NCBI GenBank assembly: GCA_002428015.1
Contig: DIZW01000068.1
Span: 185,636-249,635 of the forward strand
DNA: 64,000 bases
Direction: 5' to 3'
Origin: Oxalobacteraceae bacterium UBA6018
GTDB lineage: Bacteria > Pseudomonadota > Gammaproteobacteria > Burkholderiales > Burkholderiaceae_D
The notes beneath the pieces were generated by a model. It was not told the origin of the DNA and did no database searches. It saw only the letters and a list, made by a program, of their open reading frames with translations. A program made the position numbers and the translations under genes. Shown piece by piece: positions 10,030 through 18,516 of the stretch. Every line of letters begins with the position of its first letter. Positions within the stretch are counted from its first letter, which is position 1.

Positions 10030-10467
10030 GGAACATGATAAATGCCTTGCTATATAATTCACGCTGCTTTTTTGATCTATTTGCGCGGTCGCACCCAACA
10101 CAAGCTGACAGGTTCCCCACATTGGTCAAAATTTTTCTCGTCGGTTAAATAGGCGCGTCAAGCTGCTTCATGTCCGAGTTGGTCTTGTTTAGTGCTTGTC
10201 TCGCCTTGACGTTCCCGTCACACTGGGTGGCGCCGTTGGTGCGAGCGGTCCACCAAGGAGCACCGCCGATCCGAAGCCACTCCTGTAAGGACAAGATCCG
10301 CCGATCCCATCCTCGGGATCGAACGATTTTGTCTCCGAATTTCTAACTCTCACCACACTAGCGCAACTGTAATGCATCGCTAGAAAATCCAAACAGACGC
10401 TGATCGAAATCGATAAATAGCAGAGTTCGGCTCCTGTTAGTGTACTGCCCGCATGCAAGGACACGAC

Positions 10468-11709
10468 ATGAACAATGTACTCCAGAGCAATAGGTACGCG
10501 AATACGGGGCTGATTGCAAGGTATGAATCGGCCGGCAAGCGCTGCGGACAGATTGCCGTCGCGCTGGGATTGGCGGTTCTGCTCGGATGGGTGACGGGCA
10601 GCGTCACGCTGACCAGCATTACTCCCCAATGGGTAGCAATGCCGGTGAGTGCTGCGCTTTGCCTTATTCTGATCGGGATTTCCTTGTTTGCGGCCGGAAC
10701 ATCGCACTCAGATCGCCGCTGGCGCGCTGTACAGCTTATATCGGCGACCACCGTGTTTGGCGTCGCGCTCGCTACGCTGCTCGAATATCGCCTGGACATT
10801 CAGTTCGTTATCGACCGGCTGTTCCTTGCTGGTGCCGACTTGCGCGATCACAGTCCATTTCCTGGCCGAATGGCAATCTCGACAGCAACCAATTTTCTGC
10901 TGGCCGGGGCAGCGCTTGTAATCCTCGATACCAGCCGGCCCTGGTTCCCGCACGCGCTGGCATGGCTCAGCATTGGCATTTCGACTTTGACACTGTTGGG
11001 CTACGTCTACGGCGTGAGCGCATTCTATGAACGCAGTTTTTTCTCCACCGTGTCGCTTTATTCGGCCATTGGCACCTTGCTTGCCGGTGTAGGCATCCTG
11101 CTTATACGCCCGGCCCACGGCTTGGTCTCTCTCCTGGTCAGCAGCACGGTCGGCGGCTTGCTGGCGCGGCGCTTGCTGCCGCTTGCGGTCGCCACTCCAC
11201 TGTTGATCGGCTGGCTGCGGATCGAGGGCGAACGGCGGGCTATCTATGACTCGACCCTGGGCGTTGCCTTGGCCTCGGTTGCCTACCTGATTCTTTTTTC
11301 GCTGTTTACCTGGCGCGACGCTGAAGCACTGCGCCGCACTGACGAGTTGCGTTTGGACGCGGAGCATATCAGACAGGAAAATCAAGCCCAGATGAACGGC
11401 CTTATCGAGTCCGCCATGGACGCGATCATCATGCTCGACGAGACACATTCCATCATTGTTTTCAATCCGGCAGCAGTAGAAATGTTCGGCTATCCAAGCG
11501 CCGATATCCTTGGTTGCTCTCTCAGTAAGCTCATGCCGCAGAGGTTCCGCACGGCGCACCATGCCCAAATGCGTGCCTTCGGCCTCTCGGAATCTATTCC
11601 ACGGCGTATGGGAAAATTGGGAAAGGTTACAGCCGTGCGCGCCGATGGTACGGAATTTCCCGCCGAAACGTCGATCTCACATTTTAATCTTGGCCAGAAC
11701 ATTTGCTAG
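10468..11709 (+). CDS. Membrane PAS sensor kinase, N-terminal part ending at an in-frame TAG
   Basis: This frame encodes the sensory half of a histidine kinase. It has a multi-helix membrane domain (roughly residues 20-300), a short coiled linker (ALRRTDELRLDAEHIRQEN) and a PAS domain starting at LIESAMDAIIMLDETHSI. The PAS domain is cut by TAG at 11707-11709, immediately before its closing segment IVRDITER. The ATG at 10468 is preferred over 10453 because AAGGA lies 6 bases upstream. Without the downstream frame there is no catalytic domain. Either the gene is a pseudogene, or the codon is read through, or the kinase half is made separately. Confidence 0.75.
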   Translation: MNNVLQSNRYANTGLIARYESAGKRCGQIAVALGLAVLLGWVTGSVTLTSITPQWVAMPVSAALCLILIGISLFAAGTSHSDRRWRAVQLISATTVFGVALATLLEYRLDIQFVIDRLFLAGADLRDHSPFPGRMAISTATNFLLAGAALVILDTSRPWFPHALAWLSIGISTLTLLGYVYGVSAFYERSFFSTVSLYSAIGTLLAGVGILLIRPAHGLVSLLVSSTVGGLLARRLLPLAVATPLLIGWLRIEGERRAIYDSTLGVALASVAYLILFSLFTWRDAEALRRTDELRLDAEHIRQENQAQMNGLIESAMDAIIMLDETHSIIVFNPAAVEMFGYPSADILGCSLSKLMPQRFRTAHHAQMRAFGLSESIPRRMGKLGKVTAVRADGTEFPAETSISHFNLGQNIC

Positions 11710-12915
11710 TTGGCGATCGTGCGCGACATCACTGAACGAATGCAGATCGAGCAGGAGCTGCATGTGAGCGAGGAACGCGAGCGCGAGCGTTCGCGGGAGC
11801 TGAGCAACCTGCTGTTTGCAGTTCCCGCCGCAGTTTGCATTGCGCATGACCGGCTGCTAGCCGAGGTGAGAGGAAACGAATTGCATGATCTCTGGTTTCG
11901 CGCTCGCGACACCCGTTTGCAACACCAGCCGGGGGCGACCGAAGTCGCAGAATCCATCCACGACAGGCATCAGCACGGAGATATTCCCTCCGTCCAGGCA
12001 GCATTGCAGCAAGCAGCCAGCGGCAGGGAAACTCGCGATTATGAATTCAAGCATGAAAACCCGAGCGGCAACGTCCGCTATTTTTTTGGGAATGCCGTCC
12101 CCTTGCGGGACGAGTCAGGTACTGCATACGGGGCCATCTCTGCATTCATCGACGTGACTGAACTGAAGCTTGCGGAGCAGGCGATGTTGTCCGTCACGGC
12201 GGGCAGTGTGGCGAAATCGGACTACATCACCCATATGACCCACGAGTTGCGTACGCCTCTCAGTACCATCCTGGGCCGCGCGCAAATTCTCGAGGCGGGC
12301 ACTCCCGTGGCGGCGCCAGCGCAGCTGAAGTCCATACGCCAGATCATCAAGGCTGGCTGGTATATGCGCGACCTGATTACCGAGGTCCAGGACTTGGCCA
12401 CGATTGAAGCCCAATCCGCGAATTTAGCGGTCGAGCCGGTGGCCGTTGACCGCCTGCTGCAAGATCTGTGCGAAATGATTGAGCCCCTCGTGGCCGCTGC
12501 GGGGCTGCACATCAGCCTTACTGGTACAAGCGGCCTGAGCATCAATGCGAATCCGGTTCGAATCAAGCAAGTGATGCTCAATCTTCTATCGAATGCGGTC
12601 AAATACAATCGCCGCGGAGGGAGCGTCACTGTGTCACGTGTTTTGGACGGGCCTGAGCAGGTACTTTTTAGTGTACGCGATTCGGGCAATGGATTGACGC
12701 CGAAAGAGCTGGTATGCTTGTTTCAACCGTTCAACCGCCTCGGCCAGGAACTTGGAAAGGTCGTCGGTACTGGTGTGGGTCTGGTTGTGACCAAGAAACT
12801 TGTTGAGTCGATGGGCGGAACAATGGGCGCGGAAAGTGAAGTCGGATGCGGATCCTTATTCTGGTTCAAAATTCCGGCGCCAATAGACTCCGCGCGATTG
12901 GTTAAATGCGCGTGA
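11710..12915 (+). CDS. Sensor kinase, C-terminal PAS and histidine kinase part
   Basis: The same reading frame continues directly after the TAG with the end of the first PAS domain (AIVRDITERMQIEQEL). A second PAS/PAC region (through GAISAFIDVTELK) and a complete kinase core follow. The H-box is THELRTPLSTILGRAQ, the N-box MLNLLSNAVKYN, G1 VRDSGNG and G2 GTGVGLVVTKKLVESMGG. Independent translation could start at TTG 11710, GTG 11719 or ATG 11740, but no good ribosome-binding site is seen. The stop TGA at 12913-12915 is the first three bases of the IS21-type element, so the native C-terminus is lost. No receiver domain or adjacent response regulator is present. Confidence 0.75.
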   Translation: MAIVRDITERMQIEQELHVSEERERERSRELSNLLFAVPAAVCIAHDRLLAEVRGNELHDLWFRARDTRLQHQPGATEVAESIHDRHQHGDIPSVQAALQQAASGRETRDYEFKHENPSGNVRYFFGNAVPLRDESGTAYGAISAFIDVTELKLAEQAMLSVTAGSVAKSDYITHMTHELRTPLSTILGRAQILEAGTPVAAPAQLKSIRQIIKAGWYMRDLITEVQDLATIEAQSANLAVEPVAVDRLLQDLCEMIEPLVAAAGLHISLTGTSGLSINANPVRIKQVMLNLLSNAVKYNRRGGSVTVSRVLDGPEQVLFSVRDSGNGLTPKELVCLFQPFNRLGQELGKVVGTGVGLVVTKKLVESMGGTMGAESEVGCGSLFWFKIPAPIDSARLVKCA

Positions 12916-12917
12916 CT

Positions 12918-13075
12918 GGGTATTCCGGACGAACGTGACCAGTGATTCCGGCATCGTGACCAGTCATTCCATTTGAACGTGACCGCCCATTCCGGGCGAA
13001 CGTGACCGATTTCGAGCATCTTCCGGAATCAGCGGTCACGATACCGGAATCGCTGGTCACGATGCCGGAATGCTG
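12918..13075. repeat. Array of IstA-binding-like repeats at the left IS end
   Basis: Four direct copies of an ATTCC...GTGACC unit with a period of about 22-24 bases occupy 12920-13000. Three inverted copies (TTCCGGAAT...GGTCACG) follow up to about 13075. The right end (15500-15540) has two copies in the inverted sense. Repeated end motifs are typical of IS21, but the switch from direct to inverted order within one end is notable. Confidence 0.6.
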
Positions 13076-13171
13076 TTGTACAGCGCAATATCGGTGTTAC
13101 GCATTTTGCAACCGTACGGGTACGCTCCCAGCTTTTTGACTGGAAACAGTGTGCCCGCACCAAGGATCAAT

Positions 13172-14674
13172 ATGCGTAAGATTAAGGACGTATTACGGCT
13201 CAAGCTTGATGCCAAACTGTCGCACCAGCAGATCGCAGATGCGCTGGGGCTGTCGAAAGGCGTAGTCACGAAGTACGCAGGCCTTGCGGCCGCCGCAGGC
13301 TTGGACTGGCCCGCAGTGCAAGGCATGGACGAGGCGGCGCTGGAGCGGCGCCTGTTGGTTGGCTCCCAGAAGATGCGGGACTACGTGCGGCCGGATTACG
13401 GGCGCGTCCACCAGGAACTGCGTCGCAAGGGCATGACCTTGATGCTGCTGTGGGAGGAACACCGCGCCGATTATGCGGACGGCCAGACCTACGCCTACTC
13501 GCAGTATTGCGAGAACTACCGACGCTTCGCCAAGCAGCTCAAGCGCTCGATGCGCCAGATCCACCGTGCAGGCGAAAAGCTGTTCATCGACTACGCCGGC
13601 CCCACCATTGCGCTCAGTGATGGTGGCCGCGCCCACATCTTCGTGGCCTCGTTGGGAGCGTCCAGCTACACCTATGCCTGCGCTACGCCGAGCGAGAAAA
13701 TGGAGGACTGGCTCGCATCGACGGCGCGCGCGCTGAGCTTCTACGGAGGCGTGACCCAGCTCATCGTGCCCGACAACCCGAGGGCGATGATCTCCGACGC
13801 CAACCGCTACGAACCGCGCGGCAACGACACCGTGCTCGACTTCGCGCGCCACTACGGCACCTCGATCCTGCCGGCGCGGCCGTACCATCCGCAGGACAAA
13901 GCAAAGGCCGAATCGGCGGTGCAGATCGTCGAACGCTGGATCATGGCGCGCCTGCGTCACCAGCAGTTCGGCAGCGTGCACGAGGTCAATCAGGCTATGG
14001 CGCCGTTGCTCACGCGGCTTAACGAGAAGCCGTTCCAGAAACTGCCCGGCAGCCGCGCCAGCACCTTCGCCGAGATCGACGCGCCGGCCCTGCTGCCGCT
14101 GCCAATGCAGCGCTATGAGATGGCCCGTTTCAAGACCGTCAAGGTCCACATCGACTACCACGTCGAGGTGGAGCGCCACCGCTACAGCGTGCCCCAGACA
14201 TTGGTCGGTCAAGTGCTGGAGGCGCGCATCACGACGGCGGTGGTCGAGCTGCTGCATCGCGGTCAGCGCGTCGCCAGCCACGCCCGCAACGGCCGAGTGG
14301 GCGGCTTCACGACCACGCCCGCGCACATGCCGGCCGCGCATCGCGCGCACATGGAGTGGACGCCCCAACGGCTGATCCACTGGGGAGAAAGTATCGGACC
14401 GGCGACCGCCGAGGCGGTGACACGGCTGATGGCAGAGAACCGGCATCCGGAGCACGGTTACCGTGCCTGCCTTGGCCTGCTGTCGCTGGCCAAGCGCTAT
14501 GGCAAGGTACGCCTGGAAGCGGCGTGCATGCTGGCCCTGCAGATCGGCGCCTGCCAGTACCGCCACGTGAACGACATCCTGAAGAACAATCGCGACCAGA
14601 GCGCCCCCGCGGTCGCCGATGAATGGGTCAGCCCCGAGCATGTCCACGTGCGCGGTCCCGGCTACTACCAATAA
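13172..14674 (+). CDS. istA: IS21-family transposase IstA
   Basis: This 500-residue DDE transposase catalyses IS21 transposition together with IstB. The N-terminus has a helix-turn-helix (about 15-40, LSHQQIADALGLSKGVVTKY). The integrase core shows Asp140 (FIDYAG), Asp201 (VPDN) and Glu247 (KAKAESAV). A C-terminal beta domain follows (VHIDYHVEVERHRYSVP). The start at 13172 (MRKIKDVLRLK) is preferred over the upstream ATG at 13070 because it matches the usual IstA N-terminus. The frame is intact. istB starts 11 bases after its stop codon. Confidence 0.93.
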   Translation: MRKIKDVLRLKLDAKLSHQQIADALGLSKGVVTKYAGLAAAAGLDWPAVQGMDEAALERRLLVGSQKMRDYVRPDYGRVHQELRRKGMTLMLLWEEHRADYADGQTYAYSQYCENYRRFAKQLKRSMRQIHRAGEKLFIDYAGPTIALSDGGRAHIFVASLGASSYTYACATPSEKMEDWLASTARALSFYGGVTQLIVPDNPRAMISDANRYEPRGNDTVLDFARHYGTSILPARPYHPQDKAKAESAVQIVERWIMARLRHQQFGSVHEVNQAMAPLLTRLNEKPFQKLPGSRASTFAEIDAPALLPLPMQRYEMARFKTVKVHIDYHVEVERHRYSVPQTLVGQVLEARITTAVVELLHRGQRVASHARNGRVGGFTTTPAHMPAAHRAHMEWTPQRLIHWGESIGPATAEAVTRLMAENRHPEHGYRACLGLLSLAKRYGKVRLEAACMLALQIGACQYRHVNDILKNNRDQSAPAVADEWVSPEHVHVRGPGYYQ

Positions 14675-14685
14675 GGAATTTGACG

Positions 14686-15453
14686 ATGATGATGCACACC
14701 ACCCTGGCGCAACTGCGCATCCTGAAGCTGGACGGCCTGGCCGCGGGCCTTGAGGAACAACTGGCCCAACCTGGCATGACGGCATTGAGCTTCGAAGAGC
14801 GCGTGGCGCTGTTGGTCGACCGCGAGGTCCACGCTCGCAATGACCGCAAGCTGGTGCGACTGCTCAAGAACGCGCACCTCAAATACGGGCAAGCGGCGAT
14901 CGAGGACATCGACGGGCGCGCCGGTCGCGGCATCGACCGGCGCGAAGTGATGAGCCTTGCCTTGGGCGACTGGGTCAACGCCGGCCACAGCGTCCTGGTC
15001 ACCGGCCCCACCGGCGCAGGCAAGTCGTGGCTGGCCTGCGCATTGGCGCAGTACGCCTGCCGGCGTGGATACTCGGCGATCTATCAGCGTGTACCCCGCT
15101 TGCAGGAAGAACTGCGCATCCGGCACGGTAGCGGCGCCTTCGGCAAATGGCTGCTCCAATTGGCCAAGACGGACGTGCTGGTTCTGGACGACTGGGGCAT
15201 GGGCTCCATCGATGGCATGACGCGCTCCGACCTGCTTGAGATCATCGACGACCGCGCTGGCCACAAGGCCACCATCATCACCAGCCAATTGCCGGTCGAG
15301 CACTGGCATGCCTGGATTGGTGATGCCACCATCGCTGACGCCATTCTGGACCGCGTCATGCAGCGCAACCACCGCTTCACGCTGACCGGCGATTCGCTGC
15401 GCGCCCAACGACCGAAAACAGCCAAAAAGGAGAAAAACATCGACCCATCGTGA
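14686..15453 (+). CDS. istB: IS21-family helper ATPase IstB
   Basis: This 255-residue AAA+ ATPase assists IstA in target selection and strand transfer. Walker A is GPTGAGKS (107-114) and Walker B is VLVLDDWG (164-171). The IstB N-terminal helical region (TLAQLRILKLDGLAAGLEEQL) precedes them. The first of three consecutive ATG codons (14686) was chosen, with AAGGA 8 bases upstream, overlapping the end of istA. A frame open further upstream would run into istA coding sequence. The protein appears complete. Confidence 0.93.
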   Translation: MMMHTTLAQLRILKLDGLAAGLEEQLAQPGMTALSFEERVALLVDREVHARNDRKLVRLLKNAHLKYGQAAIEDIDGRAGRGIDRREVMSLALGDWVNAGHSVLVTGPTGAGKSWLACALAQYACRRGYSAIYQRVPRLQEELRIRHGSGAFGKWLLQLAKTDVLVLDDWGMGSIDGMTRSDLLEIIDDRAGHKATIITSQLPVEHWHAWIGDATIADAILDRVMQRNHRFTLTGDSLRAQRPKTAKKEKNIDPS

Positions 15454-15548
15454 CCTCAGAGATTAGAATTTGACCGCGTAACGCCATCTCATGCGCAGCG
15501 GTCACGTTCCCCGGAATGACCGGTCACGTTCGCCGGAATACGCACTCA

Positions 15549-16119
15549 CCGCATCGGGGATGAGTGACGCCCATACCGGCCAGATTAACGCTGGCAAAAC
15601 GACAGCATCATCGCCAGCTGCACCCCAGAGCGGCCGCTCAGTTCGACGTCGAGCAGATTAAAAATTCGCGCCGTCGCGCTTTCTGGCACTCACGCAACGG
15701 AGCTGGAAAGTCGATTGTCAACGAAGGCGTTCAGCATCTGCAAGCGGCGGAGCCGGCAGACGCCAGGCTGCAGTCGAGTACAATCGGCAGGAGTCGGCCA
15801 AAAGCGGTCCTTCAACCCGTCGAGTTGGGCCACCCAGTAGCCAGTTCAGACAAAACGGCACAGCAGTGTAAGAATCGCCGACGTCGAGTCGCGTTTTCCG
15901 GGCGTGCTCGTGCTGATACGAGCATGGTCCCCGGACAGAAGCTCCCATACTCGTGGAGCAGCTTAAACATCTGGGTCTGCCGCCCCAAAGCCAGCCTTTA
16001 AGTTGCCCGCTCTATGTCCTGTTCGCTGGCGTGGTTGATAGAAACCGCCGACATCCTGTGTCTCTCACCTGCTTCACTGCAAGTCTTTTCCTAAGACGAT
16101 ACTAAAGCCAGGCAGAGCG
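15549..16119. other. Intergenic region right of the IS21 element
   Basis: No convincing gene was found in these 571 bases. Short open frames on both strands lack start signals and recognisable domains. The sequence after the IS end does not obviously continue the sensor kinase, so insertion may have been followed by a deletion or rearrangement. Confidence 0.45.
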
Positions 16120-16668
16120 TCAATGTGTCGTCAACAGAGCACTGGTTATCACCTTAAACAGGTGATCTGCGCGTGCTGCGGCACTCGGCTGCTCGCGCAC
16201 CCAGGCGAGCGCTGCTATCAGCGCGAAGAGGTCGGCGCCATCAATGTCCTGTCGCGCTTTGCCTTCTGATTGCGCGCGCGTGAGGAGCGAGGTTCCTGCT
16301 GCGCGCAACGTCACACAGGAGGAGTGAAGAGCGGATTCCGGGTCCTCGATTGCACCCATCATCAGCCCAAGAACGCCTCGATGGCTGTGCGTAAATGTAA
16401 TGGTTTCCCGTAGCCACAGAACTAGAGCCTCGTCGGACGAGTTCGAGGCCGTGAATGTGTCTGCGCGTGCCGCCAGCGTCTCAAAGCTCGTTCGCAGAAG
16501 CGCCTCCAATAAAGCCTCCCTTGTCGGGAAATGCCGGTACAGCGTGCCAAGCCCGACCCCAGCGCGGCGGGCCACGTCACGCAACGACAAATCGGCGCCC
16601 TGTTCAATGACGGCTTGTTGCGCCACCTCTAGAAGTCGATCGTAATTTTTCTTTGCATCGGCTCGCAT
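16120..16668 (-). CDS. TetR/AcrR-family repressor
   Basis: This 182-residue regulator has a TetR N-terminal DNA-binding domain with the helix-turn-helix at about 24-47 (SLRDVARRAGVGLGTLYRHF), followed by a variable ligand-binding domain. It is transcribed divergently from an NADPH:quinone-type oxidoreductase gene, 99 bp away. Two similar 17-bp palindromes lie in the gap, so it probably represses both genes until an electrophile or related ligand binds. The ligand cannot be read from the sequence. Confidence 0.92.
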   Translation of the reverse strand: MRADAKKNYDRLLEVAQQAVIEQGADLSLRDVARRAGVGLGTLYRHFPTREALLEALLRTSFETLAARADTFTASNSSDEALVLWLRETITFTHSHRGVLGLMMGAIEDPESALHSSCVTLRAAGTSLLTRAQSEGKARQDIDGADLFALIAALAWVREQPSAAARADHLFKVITSALLTTH

Positions 16669-16677
16669 GACTTCCTC

Positions 16678-16731
16678 TTGACAAGCGGAGCACTGCTCCG
16701 CATACGGATTTTATCCGGAGCAGCGTTCCGG
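16678..16731. promoter_or_regulatory. Tandem TetR operators and -35 box in the divergent promoter
   Basis: Site 1 is the perfect palindrome GCGGAGCACTGCTCCGC (16685-16701). Site 2 is the related imperfect CCGGAGCAGCGTTCCGG (16715-16731). Both are 17 bp and their centres are 30 bp apart. TTGACA at 16678-16683 is a likely -35 element for the oxidoreductase gene, so binding at site 1 would block the promoter spacer. The -10 element (about CATACG) is weak. Confidence 0.6.
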
Positions 16732-16767
16732 TTTTTGACAGCTTATTTGTTATGAAAGGAAAATGCA

Positions 16768-17787
16768 ATGCCCACCAAGACTATGAAGGCCATCCAACAG
16801 CATGAATTCGGTGGCCCGGAAGTGCTGCTCTATGAAGACGCGCCCATGCCCGAGCTCAAGTCCGGGGAAGTGCTTGTGCGAGTTCACGCTGTGGGCCTGA
16901 ACCCGCCGGACTGGTATCTGCGCGACGGCTACAAGATGCTGCCGCCGGAGTGGCAGCCAAAGGTGACTTTTCCTGTCATTCTCGGCACCGACATCTCGGG
17001 GGTCGTCGAGGCTGTGTCTGAGGATGTGACGACCTTCTCTCCGGGCGATGAGGTGTATGCAATGGTTCGCTTCCCAAGCGGGCTGGCCGGTGGCAGCCGT
17101 GCATACGCTGAGTACGTGAGCGTGCCGGCAAATGAATTGGCTTTGAAGCCGGCGGGTGTGGACCATGTGCACGCAGCAGCAGCGCCGATGTCTTTGCTGA
17201 CAGCATGGCAGTTCATGATTGATCTGGGTCACAACGAGCCGAACCCACTGCAGCCGCACAGGCACGAGCCAGTGCCACTCGAGGGTAAGACCGTGCTGGT
17301 CAACGGGGCCGCTGGCGGCGTGGGTCAGTTTGCCGTACAACTTGCCAAATGGAAGGGCGCGCGCGTCATCGCAGTCGCTGCCGGCGCACAAGAGGCATTC
17401 GTGCGCGACCTTGGCGCAGACGAATTCATCGACTACACCACGACCAAGGCAGAGCAGCACGTGCATGATCTCGACTTGGTCATCGATGCGGTAGGTGGTC
17501 CGACCACAGGTCGCTTCCTGCAAACGCTCAAGCGAGGTGGTGCGCTGTTTCCTATTTTCCCGCTGGGCTTTGTCGGCACTGATGAGGCCGAAAAACTGGG
17601 CGTTACAGTTTCATCGGTGCAGGTTCGTTCGAGTGGCGCCCAACTCGCACAACTTGCCGACTTGCTTGCGGCCGGAACTGTTCGCTCGGGCGTCGATAGC
17701 ACGTTCGCGCTTGAGGATGCGCGAAGCGCCCACGAGCGTGCCGCCCGTGGGGGGACGCAAGGAAAGATCGTACTCACGGTCAAATAA
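16768..17787 (+). CDS. NADP-dependent oxidoreductase, quinone oxidoreductase (MDR) family
   Basis: This 339-residue zinc-independent medium-chain dehydrogenase/reductase probably reduces quinones or alpha,beta-unsaturated carbonyls with NADPH. The N-terminal GroES-like domain (MKAIQQHEFGGPEVLLYED, VHAVGLNPPDWYLRDG) is followed by a Rossmann domain with VNGAAGGVGQFAVQLAKWKGARVIA. The start at 16768 has AAAGGA upstream. The TetR-controlled divergent promoter suggests an inducible stress or detoxification role. A hairpin (17795-17814) follows the stop codon. Confidence 0.9.
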   Translation: MPTKTMKAIQQHEFGGPEVLLYEDAPMPELKSGEVLVRVHAVGLNPPDWYLRDGYKMLPPEWQPKVTFPVILGTDISGVVEAVSEDVTTFSPGDEVYAMVRFPSGLAGGSRAYAEYVSVPANELALKPAGVDHVHAAAAPMSLLTAWQFMIDLGHNEPNPLQPHRHEPVPLEGKTVLVNGAAGGVGQFAVQLAKWKGARVIAVAAGAQEAFVRDLGADEFIDYTTTKAEQHVHDLDLVIDAVGGPTTGRFLQTLKRGGALFPIFPLGFVGTDEAEKLGVTVSSVQVRSSGAQLAQLADLLAAGTVRSGVDSTFALEDARSAHERAARGGTQGKIVLTVK

Positions 17788-17794
17788 AAAACCA

Positions 17795-17814
17795 CAGTGC
17801 TGTCCAAAGCACTG
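17795..17814 (+). terminator. Hairpin downstream of the oxidoreductase gene
   Basis: CAGTGCT (17795-17801) and AGCACTG (17808-17814) form a perfect 7-bp stem with a 6-base loop just after the stop codon. No T-tract follows, so it may be a weak or Rho-assisted terminator rather than a standard intrinsic one. Confidence 0.3.
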
Positions 17815-17912
17815 AGCTCACAGCCTCAAGGCCGCGTCCGGCACTCCGGCACTCCGGCACGGCGTTGATCAACCGCGAATGGATAGCGCGAAAGCCAACA
17901 AGGGAAAATATT

Positions 17913-18293
17913 TTGTCAACAATCAAAGAAGCAGTCGACGACCTGCTTAATCCCCAACTCGCTGTTCAAGCATCCATGGATGCACACTTCGCTCCGGCGT
18001 TCCGCCAGCGCGTCAATGGGAGCTGGATTGACCGTGCGACCTTTCTTGAAGGCATTGTCCGGCTTCGTGAGATGCTCGGTCAGGCCAAGGTCACCGTCCT
18101 AGATGAGTTAGCCAACGGGGAACACTACGCCGAGCGCCACCTTATCGACTTGGTCATGCGCGACGGAGCAGTTGCTCACCGAGAGGTGTATGTGTTCGCG
18201 CAGCGAGACGCGCACGGACGCTTCGTGCGCATCGAGGAGGCGACCATCGCCGTAAGCCATGAGCAGGACTCGCTGATGGATGAGTTGCAGTAA
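17913..18293 (+). CDS. SnoaL/NTF2-like small protein
   Basis: This protein of about 126 residues resembles NTF2/SnoaL-fold proteins: an N-terminal helix (TIKEAVDDLLNPQLAVQASMDAHF), then strands including a conserved-looking VNGSWIDRATFLEGI segment and a C-terminal RFVRIEEATIAV strand. Such proteins may be small enzymes or ligand binders; no catalytic set is clear. I suggest the TTG at 17913, with AGGGAAA upstream, because no ATG fits. The same frame is open back to TTG 17865. It lies downstream of the oxidoreductase gene and may be co-transcribed despite the intervening hairpin. Confidence 0.65.
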   Translation: MSTIKEAVDDLLNPQLAVQASMDAHFAPAFRQRVNGSWIDRATFLEGIVRLREMLGQAKVTVLDELANGEHYAERHLIDLVMRDGAVAHREVYVFAQRDAHGRFVRIEEATIAVSHEQDSLMDELQ

Positions 18294-18516
18294 GCCTCCG
18301 TGCGAGTGGGCGCCGCTAATGTTGTGCGCCGCGCTTTAGCGCGCAGAGCGTGGCCAACGTTGAAAGGCCGCTTTGGGGTGTGGATTCAATCTCGGGCTAC
18401 GTCGGCAGGAGATTCACTAGGGCCTTGACAGCGGTCCAGCCGACGCATGGGTACCCTGATGAGATTAAACGCGCGGGTCGTGTCAAGCGTGCGGGAAGAC
18501 TGCTGGCGACGCGTAA

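Larger units (their letters stand above)
9063..10467. other. 1.4-kb stretch without a convincing gene
   Basis: Short frames here lack ribosome-binding sites, domains and typical codon bias. The stretch holds a hairpin upstream of tnpA (9206-9241) and an FNR-type palindrome (10016-10029). It should contain the far end of the Tn3 element and the promoter of the sensor kinase. CTTAGC at 9194-9199 resembles the inner end of a Tn3 repeat, but the following bases do not match the repeat at 6053-6090. Confidence 0.5.
12913..15548 (+). mobile_element. IS21-family insertion sequence
   Basis: The element carries istA and istB and is bounded by matching ends. The left end starts TGACTGGGTATTCCGG and the reverse complement of the right end starts TGAGTGCGTATTCCGG. 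Both continue into CGAACGTGACC. Several internal copies of the same motif lie inside each end, as expected for multiple transposase-binding sites in IS21 elements. The element is about 2.6 kb, normal for the family. No exact target duplication was found (left flank ATGCGCG, right flank CCGCATC). Confidence 0.88.

Noticed and set aside
12905..15556. Target-site duplication of the IS21 element
   Set aside because: Left flank (ATGCGCG) and right flank (CCGCATC) are not identical at any expected length of 4-8 bases.
15718..15948. Minus-strand frame right of the IS21 element
   Set aside because: No start signal and no recognisable domain; likely noncoding.
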